NCBI RefSeq assembly: GCF_030067675.1
Contig: NZ_JASJEV010000007.1
Coordinates: 124,001-188,000, forward strand
Origin: Chelatococcus albus
Lineage (GTDB): Bacteria > Pseudomonadota > Alphaproteobacteria > Rhizobiales > Beijerinckiaceae
Length of the DNA stretch: 64,000 nucleotides
Direction of reading: 5' to 3'
Shown piece after piece: positions 62,455 through 64,000 of the stretch; the stretch's first letter is position 1; each line of letters starts with the position of its first letter. The notes below the pieces were generated by a model. That model saw nothing but the letters and a program-made list of their open reading frames with translations, did not search any database and had not been told where the DNA came from. Made by a program: the position numbers and the translations under genes.

Positions 62455-63473
62455 GCCTGGACATCCCCGGCAAGCTTGATGAACTTGGCGCAGTGGGGCG
62501 TCTTGTCGCCGTAGTCCTTCCACGCGGTGACGCGGGCGATGGCCCGCCATTTCTCGACGGTGGCGTCGTCGAGATCGTGGATCCTGGCGCCGGCATTCTC
62601 GTACACCTTGGCGACGGTCACGTCGTCGGCCATGGCCGCCGCGACGCCGAAAGCCTCCATCTCGGCGCCCACGGCGAGGAGCGTGTCCTGCTGATCCTTG
62701 GGCAGCTTGTCGAACACCGCCTTCGACACGAGGAGCGGCTCGAGCATGTACCAGTAGGCCTTGCCGCGCCCGGTCGTGAGATGCTTCGCCAGTTCCTCCA
62801 GGCGGAAGGAGATGAGGCTCGTCGAGGAGGTGATGCCGGCGTCGCAGGCGCCCGTCTGCATGGCGGCGTAGAGCTCGTTCGACGGCAGCGACAGGACGGC
62901 CGCGCCCGCCGCCTGCAGCACGAGATCCATCTCGCGCGAGCCGCCGCGCACCTTCATGCCGCGCGCGTCCTCCGGGGCGACGAGCGGCTTCTCGCGGCTC
63001 GCCACGCCGCCCGCCTGCCACAACCAGGTGAGGATCATGACGCCCTTGGAGGCGAGGAAGTCGCCGAATTCCCTGCCGATGGGCGCCGTCTTCCAGGCCA
63101 TGCCCTGCCTGTAGCTCGAGACGAGGCCCGGCATGAGGCCGATGTTGCACTCCGGCACCTCGCCGCCGGCGTAGGAGATCGGGTAGAGCGACATGTCGAG
63201 GGCGCCCTTGCGCAGGGCCGCGAACTGGGCGTTCGTCTTCATCAGCGACGAGCCCGGATAGACCTCGGCCTTGAGCGCCCCGCCGGTGCGCTTCTCCACC
63301 TCCGCCGCGAATTTCCGGCACAGGCGATCGCGGAAATCCCCCTCGTCCAGCGAGCCGCCGGGAAACTGGTGGGAGATCTTGAGCGTGGTCGCCGCCGCGG
63401 CGCTGCCGCCGAAGCGCAGGACGGCCGGGGCCGCGAGGGCGCCGGCGAGGACGTGCCGCCGAGTAAGTGCCAT
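62451..63473 (-). CDS. matP: TRAP transporter binding protein (DctP type; malonate)
   Basis: This 340-residue exported protein has a twin-arginine-like leader (MALTRRHVLAGALAAPAVLR). The DctP fold shows LKISHQFPGGSLDEGDFRDR, GSSLMKTNAQFAALRKGALD, the carboxylate-binding region GMKVRGGSREMDLVLQAAGA and LPSNELYAAMQTGACDAGIT. GGAGG lies eight bases before the ATG. It heads the matPQM-matA-matB operon and faces a GntR gene across 129 bp. Confidence 0.92.
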   Translation of the reverse strand: MALTRRHVLAGALAAPAVLRFGGSAAAATTLKISHQFPGGSLDEGDFRDRLCRKFAAEVEKRTGGALKAEVYPGSSLMKTNAQFAALRKGALDMSLYPISYAGGEVPECNIGLMPGLVSSYRQGMAWKTAPIGREFGDFLASKGVMILTWLWQAGGVASREKPLVAPEDARGMKVRGGSREMDLVLQAAGAAVLSLPSNELYAAMQTGACDAGITSSTSLISFRLEELAKHLTTGRGKAYWYMLEPLLVSKAVFDKLPKDQQDTLLAVGAEMEAFGVAAAMADDVTVAKVYENAGARIHDLDDATVEKWRAIARVTAWKDYGDKTPHCAKFIKLAGDVQA

Positions 63474-63566
63474 GGTGTTTCCTCCGATTGCCGTGCGCGG
63501 GCACGGCCGGCCTCTGGGGACCGTTGCGCCTATCGAAGGCCGAACTTGTATGGAGTGTCAATAGAG

Positions 63567-63576
63567 TTGTATACAA
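63567..63576. promoter_or_regulatory. GntR (MatR-type) operator
   Basis: TTGTATACAA is a perfect palindrome between matP and the GntR gene, 94 bp from matP and 27 bp from the regulator start. A diverged second copy, TTGTAGACGA, lies at 63588-63597. It resembles the MatR site I recall from Rhizobium (TCTTGTA/TACACGA). Confidence 0.6.
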
Positions 63577-63602
63577 TCACATCGGGATTGTAGACGACGC
63601 GC

Positions 63603-64000
63603 ATGAGCACCAGGACAGCGAAGCGCCGGCACGACCTGCGCGAGACGCTCGAGAACGAGATCGCCACGGGCGCGCTGAAGGCGGGCGAGCGCCTCGACGA
63701 GATGTCGCTCGCCAAGCGCTTCGGCGTGTCGCGCACGCCCATCCGCGAGGCCCTGCTGCAGCTCGCCTCGACCGGGCTCGTCGAGATCCGGCCGCACCGC
63801 GGCGCCGTCGTCGCCGCGGTGGGACCGTCGCGGCTCATGGAGATGTTCGAGGTCATGGCCGAGATCGAGGCCATGTGCGGGCGCCTCGCCGCCCGTCGCC
63901 TCACGGCCGCCGATCTCGCCACCCTGCGCACGGCCCAGGAAGAGTGCCGGGCGGCCGCCGGGAACGGCGACGAGGGCGCCTACTACCTCGCCAACGAGCG
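63603..64000 (+). CDS. matR: FCD-type GntR regulator, probably MatR (3' partial)
   Basis: The first 132 residues are in the window and the gene runs off its end. The winged helix is clear: DLRETLENEIATGALKAGER, MSLAKRFGVSRTPIREALLQ, GLVEIRPHRGAVVAAV. The start of an FCD helical ligand domain follows (LMEMFEVMAEIEAMCGRLAA). It is divergent from the malonate operon and sits next to a TTGTATACAA palindrome, so control of malonate use is likely. The symbol rests on context. Confidence 0.82.
   Translation, partial: MSTRTAKRRHDLRETLENEIATGALKAGERLDEMSLAKRFGVSRTPIREALLQLASTGLVEIRPHRGAVVAAVGPSRLMEMFEVMAEIEAMCGRLAARRLTAADLATLRTAQEECRAAAGNGDEGAYYLANE

Overview
The window is about 70% GC chromosomal DNA with alphaproteobacterial, Rhizobiales-like (Hyphomicrobiales) content. 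The signs are the inositol cluster with a fused iolC, the five-step hut route through HutF, the matPQM-type malonate TRAP operon, C-P lyase genes in rhizobial order, and dispersed palindromic intergenic repeats. Genus cannot be fixed from the sequence alone. No rRNA, tRNA, CRISPR array, prophage or complete insertion sequence was found.

Layout. Positions 1-118 hold the 3' end of an unknown gene. Positions 246-10917 are a myo-inositol catabolism locus: an RpiR-family regulator (iolR), divergent iolG, an SDR oxidoreductase, then iolC (kinase fused to DUF2090), iolD, iolE and iolB. A GIY-YIG endonuclease gene embedded in a repeat array and a degraded gene lie between iolR and iolG. Positions 11516-21179 are the histidine utilisation locus. 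hutF-hutC-FAH hydrolase is transcribed leftwards, and hutI-hutH-hutG-hutU-hutD rightwards around a palindromic HutC-type operator. A frameshifted acyl-CoA dehydrogenase fragment sits between hutU and hutD. Positions 21354-26299 carry an HdeD-like membrane protein, a beta-lactamase-fold hydrolase and an SsuA/NMT1-type ABC importer; the same HutC-type palindrome lies upstream of the importer's binding protein gene.

Positions 26798-29144 are an accessory island: two colinear paralogous proteins of unknown function (220 and 230 aa), a 79-aa protein between them, and an XRE-type regulator upstream, with AT-rich flanking DNA. This is the best candidate for an undescribed system. Next come a DEAD-box RNA helicase, a hemolysin III-type membrane protein, a YnjBCD-like ABC importer, penicillin-binding protein 1C paired with an alpha-2-macroglobulin, and a secreted peptidoglycan-binding protein whose protease domain has lost its catalytic His and Ser.

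Positions 45618-57217 are a phosphonate locus: the C-P lyase operon phnGHIJKLMN (leftward), divergent phnF, a DUF6665-like gene, and the transporter phnCDE1E2. Positions 57599-63473 are a malonate operon (TRAP binding protein, small and large permeases, malonyl-CoA decarboxylase, malonyl-CoA synthetase), with a divergent FCD-type GntR regulator cut by the window end.

The window is therefore a series of catabolic and uptake modules, each with its own regulator and recognisable operator. Repeats and a few gene remnants lie between them.
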